DNA of 64,000 nt from Streptomyces violaceorubidus (GTDB taxonomy: Bacteria; Actinomycetota; Actinomycetes; Streptomycetales; Streptomycetaceae). The position numbers were made by a program, and so were the translations under genes. Below are positions 46,273 through 57,436 of the stretch, one piece after another; within the stretch, counting starts at the first letter, position 1, and each line of letters opens with the position of its first letter. The DNA is taken from contig NZ_JODM01000019.1 of assembly GCF_000717995.1 (NCBI RefSeq), forward strand, positions 55,780 through 119,779, written 5' to 3'. A model generated the notes under the pieces. That model was not told where the DNA came from, searched no databases, and saw only the letters and a program-made list of their open reading frames with translations.

Positions 46273-46974
46273 ATGGGAGAGCACGAGACGCCTACCGGCC
46301 CGGCGCACGCGCCGGCGCGCGGCACGCAGAACGCGGTGCCCGCCCGCGCCGCCGGACCGGTCGACGGCCCGGCCGAGGGCCCGTCGGGCAGGCGGCGGCT
46401 GGGCGTCATGGGCGGCACCTTCGACCCGATCCACCACGGCCACCTGGTGGCCGCCAGCGAGGTCGCCGCGCAGTTCCGGCTCGACGAGGTGGTGTTCGTG
46501 CCGACCGGGCAGCCGTGGCAGAAGAGCCACCGCGCGGTCTCCGCGGCCGAGGACCGCTATCTGATGACGGTCGTCGCGACCGTCGAGAACCCGCAGTTCT
46601 CCGTCAGCCGCATCGACATCGACCGCGGCGGCCCCACCTACACCGTCGACACCCTGCGCGACCTGCGCGCCCTCAACCCGGACGCGGACCTGTTCTTCAT
46701 CACCGGCGCCGACGCCCTCGCCCAGATCCTCACCTGGCGCGACAGCGAGGAGCTGTTCTCCCTCGCCCACTTCATCGGCGTCACCCGGCCCGGCCACACC
46801 CTCACGGACGCCGGACTCCCCAAGGGCGGTGTCTCGCTCGTGGAGGTGCCCGCCCTCGCCATCTCCTCCACAGACTGCCGTGCGAGAGTCGCCAAGGGCG
46901 ATCCCGTCTGGTACCTGGTGCCCGACGGAGTCGTGCGCTACATCGACAAACGCCACCTGTACCGCGGCGAGTGA
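46273..46974 (+). CDS. nadD: nicotinate-nucleotide adenylyltransferase
   Basis: 233 aa from ATG 46273. Converts nicotinate mononucleotide to deamido-NAD with ATP. Nucleotidyltransferase motif [15 protein letters not shown] (the T/HxGH signature), with [13 protein letters not shown] near the C-terminus. About 40 low-complexity residues precede the core, a Streptomyces feature. The LCP-like gene follows after 16 bases, and then rsfS, the classic nadD-rsfS neighbourhood. Confidence 0.94.
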   Translation: MGEHETPTGPAHAPARGTQNAVPARAAGPVDGPAEGPSGRRRLGVMGGTFDPIHHGHLVAASEVAAQFRLDEVVFVPTGQPWQKSHRAVSAAEDRYLMTVVATVENPQFSVSRIDIDRGGPTYTVDTLRDLRALNPDADLFFITGADALAQILTWRDSEELFSLAHFIGVTRPGHTLTDAGLPKGGVSLVEVPALAISSTDCRARVAKGDPVWYLVPDGVVRYIDKRHLYRGE

Positions 46975-46990
46975 GCCGAGAGGGGCACCG

Positions 46991-48799
46991 GTGAACGACG
47001 GATACGACGCGGGACACGGCGACGACCAGTACGAACTCGTCGGCTACGACGAGTACGGCCGCCCCGTGTACCGCCAGGCCCAGGGGCGGGGCCACGCCCA
47101 GCCCGGCCACCAGCAGCAGTACGACCCGTACGGGCAGCAGGCCCGGCAGGGCCAGCAGTACGGGCAGGCGGGACAGCACGGTCAGCAGTACGGGCAGCAG
47201 GGCTACGGCTACGACCCGTACGCCACGGGTGCCCAGCAGCCGGTCCAGCAGCCCTACGACCCCTACGGCTCCCAGGGCGGCTACGACACCGGGCAGCAGC
47301 CGGCGCAACCGCCCGCGCCCGGCTACGGGGGCCACGGCGGCCACCCGGCCGGCCCGCACGGGGGCGCCCCGGCCCCCCGGCCGCCGTACGACCCGTACGG
47401 GCAGGCCGCGACCAGCGGGCCGCAGCCCCGGGTCGCCGAGCAGACCGCCCACATCCCGCAGCAGGCCGGGCCGCCCGAGCAGCGGGAGCGCGCGGAGCAC
47501 CGCGAGGCCGCCGAACCCGGCGGGGACTACCGCACCGAGCAGTTCGCCTTCGTCGAGGAGCCGACCGGCGACTCCGAGGACGTCATCGACTGGATGAAGT
47601 TCACGGAGAACCGCACCGAGCGCCGTGAGGAGGCCCGACGGCGCGCCCGCTCGCGCGTCGTCGCCCTGGTCGTCGTCCTGGCGCTGGTCGCGGTCGGCGG
47701 CGTCGGCTACCTCTGGTACGCCGGGAAGCTGCCCGGACTGTCCTCCTCCGACGACAAGAGCGGCGCGACGACGGCGGCCGGCGCCCAGAAGCGCGACGTC
47801 ATCGCCCTCCACCTGCACGACACCAGGGGCGGCGGCACCTCCACCGCGCTCCTGGTGAACAACACCACCACCAAGCAGGGCACCGCCGTGCTGGTGCCCA
47901 ACGCGTTCGCCCTGACCGGCGACGACGGCAGCACCACCACGCTCGCCAAGTCCGTCGACGACGAGGGCCCCGACGCGACCCGCACCGCGCTCGACTCCGC
48001 CCTCGGCACCGACATCGAGGGCACCTGGCGCCTGGACACCCCCTACCTCCAGATCCTCGTCGACCTGGTCGGCAACATCGAGGTCGACACCGACGCCGAC
48101 GTCCCCGACCCGGAGTCCAAGGACAAGACCGCCGCGCCCCTGGTGCGCAAGGGCGAGGGCCAGACCCTCAGCGGCAAGATGGCCGTCGCCTACGCCACCT
48201 ACCGCGGCAAGGGCGAGGACGCGAACGCCCAGTTGCAGCGGTTCGGGCAGGTCATGCAGGGCGTGCTGCGCAAGCTGTCCTCCGACCCGCAGGCGGCGAC
48301 GACCACCGTGCAGACCATGGGGATGATCCTCGACCCGCCGCTGACCGAGAAGGACCTCGGCACCTTCCTCGCCGGGCTCTCCGACCGCGCCAAGGGCGGC
48401 GACTTCAAGACCGCGCTGCTGCCGGTCCAGGACGACGGCGGGCTCAGCGCCGAGGCCAGTGACAGCGTCGTCAAGGACGTCCTCGGCGGCACCGCCAAGA
48501 GCCCCGACAAGGACGCGGCCGTCACCGTCTCCGTCCGCAACGCCACCGGCGCCGAGGACCGCACCGGCAAGGCCCGCGTCGTCCTTCTCAACGGCGGCTT
48601 CACCTTCGTGTCGGGCGGCACCGCCTCGGGCACCGAGGCCACCTCGGAGGTCGTCTACGCCGAGGCCGCCGACAAGGAGAACGCCGTCGAGGTCGCCAAG
48701 ACCCTGGGCCTGCCCACGGGCTCCGTCACCCAGGGGAAGGTCTCCGCGAACGCGCGGGTCTCGGTGGTGCTCGGCCAGGACTACAAGCCGGCGTCGTAG
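46991..48799 (+). CDS. LCP-like membrane protein with C-terminal LytR_C domain
   Basis: 602 aa from GTG 46991, SD GAGAGGGG. Residues 1 to about 205 are Gln/Gly/Tyr/Pro-rich. A membrane helix follows (VVALVVVLALVAVGGVGYLWY, about 219-240). The outside part looks like a LytR-CpsA-Psr fold (about 270-430), then a LytR_C domain (VTVSVRNATG to VVLGQDYK). The usual LCP catalytic residues are not visible: the GRTD-type and PRD-type motifs read GGTST and VPNAF. In S. coelicolor the LCP gene at this place was described as PdtA, a glycopolymer transferase needed for proper spores; this is from memory. It would work with the TagF genes at 30-39 kb. Confidence 0.82.
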   Translation: MNDGYDAGHGDDQYELVGYDEYGRPVYRQAQGRGHAQPGHQQQYDPYGQQARQGQQYGQAGQHGQQYGQQGYGYDPYATGAQQPVQQPYDPYGSQGGYDTGQQPAQPPAPGYGGHGGHPAGPHGGAPAPRPPYDPYGQAATSGPQPRVAEQTAHIPQQAGPPEQRERAEHREAAEPGGDYRTEQFAFVEEPTGDSEDVIDWMKFTENRTERREEARRRARSRVVALVVVLALVAVGGVGYLWYAGKLPGLSSSDDKSGATTAAGAQKRDVIALHLHDTRGGGTSTALLVNNTTTKQGTAVLVPNAFALTGDDGSTTTLAKSVDDEGPDATRTALDSALGTDIEGTWRLDTPYLQILVDLVGNIEVDTDADVPDPESKDKTAAPLVRKGEGQTLSGKMAVAYATYRGKGEDANAQLQRFGQVMQGVLRKLSSDPQAATTTVQTMGMILDPPLTEKDLGTFLAGLSDRAKGGDFKTALLPVQDDGGLSAEASDSVVKDVLGGTAKSPDKDAAVTVSVRNATGAEDRTGKARVVLLNGGFTFVSGGTASGTEATSEVVYAEAADKENAVEVAKTLGLPTGSVTQGKVSANARVSVVLGQDYKPAS

Positions 48800-48893
48800 G
48801 GGGGCGGCGGGCGGCGGGCGCTCGCCACGTGGGCCCGTGTCGGCGGTCGTGAGACCCTTGAGGTCAACCGACCGCCGACCCGAAAGCCAGGCA

Positions 48894-49340
48894 GTGACCG
48901 CGACCGACCGCTCCATCGAACTCATCAACGCCGCCGCCCAGGCGGCGGCCGACAAGCTCGCGCACGACATCATCGCCTACGACGTCAGCGACGTCCTGTC
49001 GATCACGGACGCCTTCCTGCTGGCCTCCGCGCCCAACGACCGCCAGGTCAAGTCGATCGTCGACGAGATCGAGGAGCGGCTGAGCAAGGAACTCGGCGCC
49101 AAGCCGGTGCGTCGCGAGGGCGACCGCGAGGCCCGCTGGGTCCTGCTCGACTACGTCGACATCGTCGTCCACGTCCAGCACAGCGAGGAGCGCGTCTTCT
49201 ACGCCCTGGAGCGGCTGTGGAAGGACTGCCCCGAGCTGGAGCTGCCCGCCGACGCCAAGGAGACCCGCGGCAAGGCGGAGGAGCACGCGAAGCTCCAGGC
49301 CGCCGAGGAGGCGACGCGGACCGACGAGGACTGGCGGTGA
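48894..49340 (+). CDS. rsfS: ribosome silencing factor RsfS
   Basis: 148 aa from GTG 48894. The family core reads AYDVSDVLSITDAFLLASA and EGDREARWVLLDYVDIVVHV, followed by YALERLWKD. RsfS binds ribosomal protein uL14 and blocks subunit joining in slow growth. The last ~30 residues are charged and helical. The stop overlaps the next start by four bases (GTGA), so the two are translated together. Confidence 0.95.
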   Translation: MTATDRSIELINAAAQAAADKLAHDIIAYDVSDVLSITDAFLLASAPNDRQVKSIVDEIEERLSKELGAKPVRREGDREARWVLLDYVDIVVHVQHSEERVFYALERLWKDCPELELPADAKETRGKAEEHAKLQAAEEATRTDEDWR

Positions 49341-50008
49341 GCGCCACCGGAGAGGTGACCGCGGGCAGGCCGGGCCGCGGCCGCCGCGTCATCCTGTGGC
49401 GGCACGGCCAGACCGCGTGGAACGTGGAGCGGCGCTTCCAGGGCAGCACGGACGTCGAGCTGACCGAGACCGGCGTCGCCCAGGCCCGCCGGGCCGCCGG
49501 GCTGCTGGTGCACCTGCGGCCCGACGCGATCGTCGCCTCCGACCTCGCGCGCGCCGCGAACACGGCCGCCGAGCTGTCCGTGCTCACCGGCCTGGAGGTG
49601 ACCCTGGAGGAGGGCCTGCGGGAGACCTACGCGGGCGTCTGGCAGGGCCTGACCCACGAGGAGATCATCGCCCGGCACGGCGAGGAGTACGCGGCCTGGA
49701 AGCGCGGCGAGCCCGTGCGCCGCGGCGGCGGCGAGCTGGAGACCGAGGTCGCCGACCGGGCCGCCCCCGTGGTGCTGCGGCACGCCGAGAAGCTCCCCGA
49801 GGACGGCACCCTCGTCGTGGTCAGCCACGGCGGCACGATCCGCACCACCCTCGGCCGTCTGCTGGGCCTGGAGCCGCACACCTGGGAGAGCCTCGGCGGC
49901 CTGACCAACTGCTGCTGGTCCGTGCTGGGCGAGGGCGCCCGGGGCTGGCGCCTGCTGGAGCACAACGCCGGCACCCTGCCGGAGCCGGTGATCGGCGACG
50001 ACGTCTGA
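49337..50008 (+). CDS. histidine phosphatase / phosphoglycerate mutase family protein
   Basis: 223 aa from GTG 49337. Catalytic RHG motif in ILWRHGQTAWN (His near 22), a second Arg in ASDLARAANTA, the acid residue in EGLRETYAGVWQG, and a second His in VVVSHGGTIRT. This is the cofactor-dependent mutase fold; the size and position after rsfS suit a broad phosphatase rather than glycolytic mutase. In Mycobacterium the same position holds a mutase-like phosphatase. Substrate unknown. Confidence 0.88.
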   Translation: MSATGEVTAGRPGRGRRVILWRHGQTAWNVERRFQGSTDVELTETGVAQARRAAGLLVHLRPDAIVASDLARAANTAAELSVLTGLEVTLEEGLRETYAGVWQGLTHEEIIARHGEEYAAWKRGEPVRRGGGELETEVADRAAPVVLRHAEKLPEDGTLVVVSHGGTIRTTLGRLLGLEPHTWESLGGLTNCCWSVLGEGARGWRLLEHNAGTLPEPVIGDDV

Positions 50009-50116
50009 ACCGCGATTTCACTTTCCGGCAGGTCGCAGGCTAAAGTTCTTCTTGTTCGCCCCGCCGAGCGGAGCGGACGAGGAGCAGGACCATGCGACTC
50101 CGGTCGCGTGGCACCA

Positions 50117-50189
50117 GGGGCTATAGCTCAGTTGGTAGAGCGCCTGCATGGCATGCAGGAGGTCAGGAGTTCAATTCTCCTTAGCTCCA
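50117..50189 (+). tRNA. tRNA-Ala (anticodon GGC)
   Basis: 73 bases without an encoded CCA. Acceptor arms GGGGCTA/TAGCTCC with one G-T pair, D-arm AGCTCAGTTGGTAGAGC, anticodon stem CCTGC/GCAGG with loop ATGGCAT, and T-arm AGGAGTTCAATTCTCCT. The anticodon GGC reads GCC and GCU. An identical copy lies at 50920-50992. Confidence 0.97.
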
Positions 50190-50202
50190 CAGCCCACGGA
50201 CG

Positions 50203-50233
50203 AATCCCGTCCCCTTCGGGGGGCGGGATTTTT
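50203..50233 (+). terminator. tRNA-Ala terminator with U-tail
   Basis: AATCCCG pairs with CGGGATT, extended inward by a CCCC/GGGG pair, followed by TTT. A U-tail is uncommon in this genome. Confidence 0.7.
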
Positions 50234-50390
50234 CGTCCCCGCCCACTTGAGCAACACGCGTCCCACAGGCGTATACGTCGGGGGGACTCCGTGTCCGGAC
50301 CGGTACTGAGGCGTCGCTGACCGGGTCGGCCCGGCCGTGGCAGAATCAAACGGCCGGAAGGGGACCGCGGCCCGACGGGAGGGAGTGGCG

Positions 50391-50564
50391 ATGCCTGGGA
50401 GCATCCTCGAGGAGGTCGGTCACCTCCTCGGCGGAGCGGTGGCACGGAACACGGTCACCCGTCTCAGCTGCCCCTCCTGCGGTTCCGGTCATGTGGCCCA
50501 AGTCCTCGGCGACAACGGCGGGATCTCCTACGTGTGCACGGCCTGCGGCCACAGCTGGAGCTGA
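50391..50564 (+). CDS. small zinc-ribbon protein
   Basis: 57 aa from ATG 50391, SD GGGAGG. N-terminal helix (GSILEEVGHLLGG) followed by a treble-clef or ribbon with CPSCGSGH and CTACGHSW, four Cys for zinc. No known function. It overlaps neither neighbour and is followed three bases later by another Cys-rich gene, so the pair forms an operon between the two tRNA genes. Confidence 0.72.
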   Translation: MPGSILEEVGHLLGGAVARNTVTRLSCPSCGSGHVAQVLGDNGGISYVCTACGHSWS

Positions 50565-50567
50565 TCG

Positions 50568-50801
50568 ATGGGTGCACACAGGCGGAAGTGCGACTGGTGC
50601 GGCAGCGGTACGCCCATCGTGCGCGACATGGAGCCGGTCAACCCCGACTACCAGTACTGGTGCGAGGAATGCGCGCGGGCGCTGATCATAAAGGGCGACC
50701 CCATCGAGACGTACCGCGAGCTCGAGGGTGAACCGATCTACGGCCGGCTCCTGGAGGAGCACTGCACGCTCAAACGCTTCTACTCGTTCGTGACGGCCTG
50801 A
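50568..50801 (+). CDS. small Cys-rich protein, second gene of the pair
   Basis: 77 aa from ATG 50568. CDWCGSGTPI and CEECARALI give a likely zinc site, followed by a helical C-terminus (YGRLLEEHCTLKRFYSF). The gene starts three bases after the preceding stop. Function unknown. Confidence 0.72.
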   Translation: MGAHRRKCDWCGSGTPIVRDMEPVNPDYQYWCEECARALIIKGDPIETYRELEGEPIYGRLLEEHCTLKRFYSFVTA

Positions 50802-50919
50802 CGGCGGAACGACCCCGCAAGAGGGCAGAACGGGCAAAGCGGAAACGATTTGGTGTTGTGCCCGGTGGACCGTGTAATGTTGGCGTCGCCGCCGGGGAGA
50901 CCGGGCGGATGAAGGGCAA

Positions 50920-50992
50920 GGGGCTATAGCTCAGTTGGTAGAGCGCCTGCATGGCATGCAGGAGGTCAGGAGTTCAATTCTCCTTAGCTCCA
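50920..50992 (+). tRNA. tRNA-Ala (anticodon GGC), second copy
   Basis: Identical in all 73 positions to the copy at 50117-50189, while the flanks on both sides differ. No CCA is encoded. Confidence 0.97.
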
Positions 50993-51000
50993 CAGGGAAA

Positions 51001-51028
51001 CCCCCCGGATCGTGTCCGGGGGGTTTGT
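51001..51028. terminator. terminator between the second tRNA-Ala and the minus-strand NuoF-like gene
   Basis: Perfect 9-bp stem CCCCCCGGA / TCCGGGGGG followed by TTTGTT, eight bases from the end of the convergent gene, so it can serve both strands. Confidence 0.78.
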
Positions 51029-51035
51029 TCGTGTC

Positions 51036-52646
51036 TCAGCGGCCGAGCGCCCGGCGGCCCCGGCCCTGGGACAGCACCGGCAGGTTGCCGCGCGAGGACG
51101 GCGCCTGTCCGCGGGTGTCCTCCTCGATGCGCAGCGCCAGCGCCGGGCAGCGGCGCACCGCACGCACCGCCTTGGCCTCCGCGAAACGCGGCACCTCGGC
51201 CTGCGCGACGGTCGGGAAGCCGTCGGCGCCGAGCTGGAAGACCTCCGGCAGGATGTCCGCGCACAGCCCGTGCCCCCGGCACAGCGTCCAGTCGACGAAG
51301 ATCTTCTGACGGCTGGGGCCGTTCTCCTCCCCGCCGCCCGGGACGCCGGTCGGAGCCCTGCCCGTCTCGAAGAGCGGCAGGACGCCCTCCACGGGCCGAC
51401 CGCAGCCGTTGCCGAGGACATGGGCGGCCAGGTCGTCCGTGAACGCCTTGACGGTCGACTCCAGGAACATCGCCGAGCCGTCCGGGTGCGAGCAGGCGCC
51501 GCGCCGCTTCACGTTCTTCGCGACCTGCTTGACCGCCTCCAGGGCGGCCGGGCCACCGCCGTTCAGGATGTCCTCCAGCCCCCGCGCGGCGGCCGGCAGG
51601 CCCAGGTAGCAGGGCCCGCACTGGCCGGCGCTCTCCTCGGCCAGCCACTGCGCCACCCGCAGCGACTCGCCCAGCGGGCAGGTGTTCTGACCGATCGGCA
51701 GGATCGCGCCCGCCCCGAGCGAGCCGCCGACCTGCTGGAGCGAGGTGCGGGAGACGATCGCCTCGTCGACGGTCGCCGCGTCGATCCACTTGCCGTGGTA
51801 GCCGCCGGTCAGCACCCCCTGCGGCACCGGCGGGGCGCCGGCCAGCTGGAGGACGTAGCGCAGCGGCACGCCCGTCGGGACCTCGATCACCATGGGGCGG
51901 GCCACCGCGCCGGAGACCGTGAGCAGCACGGTGCCCGGCTCGTCGTACAGCCCGGTGTTGCCGTAGCGCTCCGGGCCGATGCGGGCGGCGATCGCCAGCT
52001 GGGCGAAGGTCTCGGCGTTGGACAGCAGGGTGGGTGCGCCGCCCACGCCGCTCCGGGAGGCGCTCACCTTGCGGCCGGGCGGGATCGCCGGGCCGCCGTC
52101 GATGGAGCGGATCAGCGAGGCCGCCGCGCCGGTGACCATGCGCACCGGATTGCGCTGCACGCGCGCGCGGAGGGCGGACCGGCGGCCGTTGCTCAGGCCG
52201 CGCTCGGCGAGGGCGGCCTCCATGGAGCGCTGCGTGGACTCGCGGGTGACCCCGATGACCAGTGTGCGGGCGCCCATGGCCTCGGCGCACAGCAGCGCGC
52301 CGTCCAGGATCAGGTGCGGGGCGCGGTTGATCAGCACCGTGTCCTTGCGGCAGGCCGGTTCGTCCTCACTGCCGTTGACCACCACGACCGGCCGTACGCC
52401 GCGCTTGATCGCCGCCTCGGCCACCGAGCGCAGCTTCTTGTGGAAGGGGAAGCCCGCGCCGCCGCGGCCCTTCAGGTTGATGCGTTCGGAGAGCTGCGCG
52501 AGCTGCTCCCCGCCCATCGGTTCGAGCGGACCGTGCACCTTGAGGTGCATCGGCAGATCCAGCCGCTCGACAAGGTCGAAGCCCGACGTGAGCTGGGGAA
52601 GCCCGACCACGCGGACCTCTGGGACGTCGGGCAGGGCCTCGTTCAC
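51036..52646 (-). CDS. NuoF-like flavoprotein with C-terminal ferredoxin domain
   Basis: 536 aa from GTG 52646, SD GGAGG six bases before it. The N-terminal ~400 residues match the NADH-binding 51-kDa subunit (NuoF) of complex I: FMN/NADH motif GRGGAGFPFHKKL, VVNGSEDEPACRKD, LSNAETFAQLA, and the 4Fe-4S ligands in SAGQCGPCYLG plus a later Cys. The last ~90 residues are a small ferredoxin (CRGHGLCADILPEVF and RRCPALAL), probably 3Fe-4S or 4Fe-4S. No other complex I subunit is near. It overlaps the b561-like gene by four bases (GTGA). Together they probably move electrons from NAD(P)H to a membrane heme. Confidence 0.85.
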   Translation of the reverse strand: MNEALPDVPEVRVVGLPQLTSGFDLVERLDLPMHLKVHGPLEPMGGEQLAQLSERINLKGRGGAGFPFHKKLRSVAEAAIKRGVRPVVVVNGSEDEPACRKDTVLINRAPHLILDGALLCAEAMGARTLVIGVTRESTQRSMEAALAERGLSNGRRSALRARVQRNPVRMVTGAAASLIRSIDGGPAIPPGRKVSASRSGVGGAPTLLSNAETFAQLAIAARIGPERYGNTGLYDEPGTVLLTVSGAVARPMVIEVPTGVPLRYVLQLAGAPPVPQGVLTGGYHGKWIDAATVDEAIVSRTSLQQVGGSLGAGAILPIGQNTCPLGESLRVAQWLAEESAGQCGPCYLGLPAAARGLEDILNGGGPAALEAVKQVAKNVKRRGACSHPDGSAMFLESTVKAFTDDLAAHVLGNGCGRPVEGVLPLFETGRAPTGVPGGGEENGPSRQKIFVDWTLCRGHGLCADILPEVFQLGADGFPTVAQAEVPRFAEAKAVRAVRRCPALALRIEEDTRGQAPSSRGNLPVLSQGRGRRALGR

Positions 52647-53908
52647 TTCAAGCCTCCGGAAGGCGTGTTCCAAGGTTCACCGGAACCCGGTGCGCCGAAG
52701 TCGTGGGACGGCGAGGGCACACCGGGGGTTGGTTCGGGGGCGGGACCGCTGTTGTACGTGTCGTCCGGGTAGTACGTGTCGTGGACCGCGTTCGTCTCAC
52801 GGGTGTCGTACACGTCACTCGAGCCGTAGCCGGAGGCGTACTGCGCGGCGTGGCTCGCGGAGTGGTCCGCCGCGCCCGGACCGCCGTAGACCGGGATGGT
52901 GTGTCCCGTGTCGTTGAGCGGGTCGTAGGCCGACGGGGGCGCCTCGCCGACCGGGGGCGGCGACGGCACGGGCCAGCCGCCCGGGGTGCCGGCGCCGCCG
53001 TCCACGACCGGCATCGCCTCGGTGGGCCGCAGGTCCGGCGGCGGCTGGGCGGACGCGGCCGGGTCGGCCGTCAGCGGCGCCCGGCGCGGGCCCGGGGGAC
53101 CGGACACGGCGCGGTAGGCCGCCGCGAAGCCGCTGGTGGGCTCGGGGGGAGTGAGGCGCTCCGCCGACTCGTACAGCGGGGCGGACGGGGACGCGCCGCG
53201 CGAGGGCGGGGCCCCGGCGTGCTCGTGGCCCGGCAGGGGCGCGGTGTCCCTCGGCCGGATCTCCGCCTGCTCCTGCCGCGCGGGCCGCTCCCCGGTCCCG
53301 AAGAGGCCCGCGATCCGGTCGGCGACCTCGCGCTTGACCGGACGGGGTGCCGCGCGCAGCGCCAGGGCCGCCATGACGCCGGCCACGGACAGGGCGTACA
53401 GGACCACGAAGACCGGCTTCGCCGCGCGACCCGCGTAGAGGCCGTGCAGCAGGGCCAGGCACCACGCCGGGTAGGCGAGCATGTGCATGGCCCGCCAGCG
53501 GGCGGCCACCGGGGCCGGCGAGGCGAAGCGGTTGCGCAGGGCTCCGGTGACTCCGACGAAGATCATGAGCATGCTGGCCAGGGTGCCGAAGCCGATGAGG
53601 ACGGCCCGGCCGCCGAACGCCTCGTCGTCCGTGGCCAGGAGCCCGAACGGGAGGACCGCGGCGACCCACGTGGTGTGGTCCAGGACCAGCTTGACCACGA
53701 TGTGCACCAGCAGGAGGACGACCGAGGCGACGGCGGTGGTCCGGTGCACGGCCTGGGCCAGGATCCGCTGCCGGGTGTCGAGGACGATCCGGTCCTGGGC
53801 AAGCAGACCCCAGATCACCGAGCAGCTGAGGAGGACGAGGGAGAGGACGCCGGCGCCGAAGTTCAGGAACTGGGCGAAGGTGTCGTCCACCGTGCTGTCG
53901 TTCGTCAT
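52643..53908 (-). CDS. b561/ferric-reductase-like membrane cytochrome with disordered tail
   Basis: 421 aa from ATG 53908 (MTNDSTVDDT), SD GGAGG. About six helices in the first ~200 residues. Paired His on two helices (AVHRTTAVASVVLLLVHIVV and RWRAMHMLAYPAWCLALLHGLY) are spaced as heme ligands in ferric-reductase-like domains. There is no FAD or NADPH domain; that role is probably taken by the NuoF-like partner. The last ~220 residues are Pro/Ala/Ser-rich and probably disordered in the cytoplasm. Confidence 0.82.
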   Translation of the reverse strand: MTNDSTVDDTFAQFLNFGAGVLSLVLLSCSVIWGLLAQDRIVLDTRQRILAQAVHRTTAVASVVLLLVHIVVKLVLDHTTWVAAVLPFGLLATDDEAFGGRAVLIGFGTLASMLMIFVGVTGALRNRFASPAPVAARWRAMHMLAYPAWCLALLHGLYAGRAAKPVFVVLYALSVAGVMAALALRAAPRPVKREVADRIAGLFGTGERPARQEQAEIRPRDTAPLPGHEHAGAPPSRGASPSAPLYESAERLTPPEPTSGFAAAYRAVSGPPGPRRAPLTADPAASAQPPPDLRPTEAMPVVDGGAGTPGGWPVPSPPPVGEAPPSAYDPLNDTGHTIPVYGGPGAADHSASHAAQYASGYGSSDVYDTRETNAVHDTYYPDDTYNSGPAPEPTPGVPSPSHDFGAPGSGEPWNTPSGGLK

Positions 53909-54284
53909 GACGACGGACCTCCGCACGCCAGGGACGTCACGGGAGGCGGCGAGCCGGGGTCGCGCGGGTGCCTCGGGGGAGGGTTCATCGGGGGAGAGTT
54001 CATGGGGGCAACTCCGGAGCGGTTCGGGAAAGCGGTCCCGCTGCCGCACTCTAAGTGGCGCCATACCGGCGGGTAGGGGGTTTGAGTTATTGCGTTGTTA
54101 TCAAATGACAGTGCGCTCGGGCTGGTGTCCCTTAGCGGTCGTTACGCGAAGTAACCTTTGACCTTGGTTCGGGCGCGTCTCCGGTTTCCGGATCTCGGGC
54201 CGCGGATTCCGGTCGGCCGCACGCCGACCCCACACCGACCGCACGCCCGTCGGAAGCCCGTCGCAGCCCGCTCGACGACTGCGG
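53909..54284. other. 376-bp divergent control region
   Basis: No gene is supported. It lies between the minus-strand b561-like gene and the plus-strand leuS leader. A 25-bp AT-rich island (54081-54105, TTTGA...TCAAA) stands out in GC-rich DNA and may be an operator for the minus-strand genes. A short palindrome GTTAC-GCGAA-GTAAC lies at 54141-54155. A TTGACC box (54158-54163) has no good -10 partner. Confidence 0.45.
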
Positions 54285-54290
54285 TACCCT
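54285..54290 (+). promoter_or_regulatory. -10 box of the leuS leader peptide
   Basis: TACCCT lies 6 bases before the ATG of the leader peptide, so the leader peptide mRNA would itself be leaderless. The same hexamer precedes proA. Confidence 0.58.
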
Positions 54291-54296
54291 GACGCC

Positions 54297-54335
54297 ATGC
54301 GTGCCGTACGCCTTCTGCTTAGCGAGCCGCGCTGA
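54297..54335 (+). CDS. leuS leader peptide
   Basis: Encodes MRAVRLLLSEPR (12 aa) with three consecutive Leu codons (CTT CTG CTT), the first and third rare in a high-GC genome. It stops 47 bases before a U-tailed terminator and 149 bases before leuS. This is the arrangement of ribosome-mediated attenuation: when charged tRNA-Leu is short, the ribosome stalls at the Leu codons and the terminator fails to form. No SD precedes the ATG. Confidence 0.7.
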   Translation: MRAVRLLLSEPR

Positions 54336-54382
54336 TCAGTCCCGACCCCGGTCACAGTCCGGAGGCCGGAATCGGCGCGGCG

Positions 54383-54407
54383 TCCCCTCCTGTGCGAGGG
54401 GATTTTT
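54383..54407 (+). terminator. leuS attenuator (intrinsic terminator)
   Basis: TCCCCTC (54383-54389) pairs with GAGGGGA (54396-54402), followed by five T. The 5' arm region CCTCC (54386-54390) can pair instead with GGAGG (54361-54365), a possible antiterminator. U-tailed hairpins are rare in Streptomyces, which strengthens the regulatory reading. Confidence 0.68.
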
Positions 54408-54420
54408 CATTTCCCGGCCT

Positions 54421-54455
54421 TCGCAGCCGCTGGTCATGAAGGTCGCAGCCGCTGG
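54421..54455 (+). repeat. 13-bp direct repeat in the leuS leader
   Basis: TCGCAGCCGCTGG occurs at 54421-54433 and again at 54443-54455, between the attenuator and leuS. A related word, GTCGCAGCCCGCT, is present upstream of the leader peptide. Meaning unknown. Confidence 0.5.
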
Positions 54456-54484
54456 CAGAGACGATCGATGGAGCTTTGAGGATC

Positions 54485-57394
<2,910 letters not shown>

Positions 57395-57436
57395 GCGGTG
57401 ACCCGGGCGCTCCGGGCGCCCCCTACGGGTCGGGTA

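Noticed and set aside
50117..50992. tRNA-Ala copies as attachment sites of an integrated element
   Set aside because: Both are full tRNA genes with different flanks, and there is no integrase or phage gene between them.
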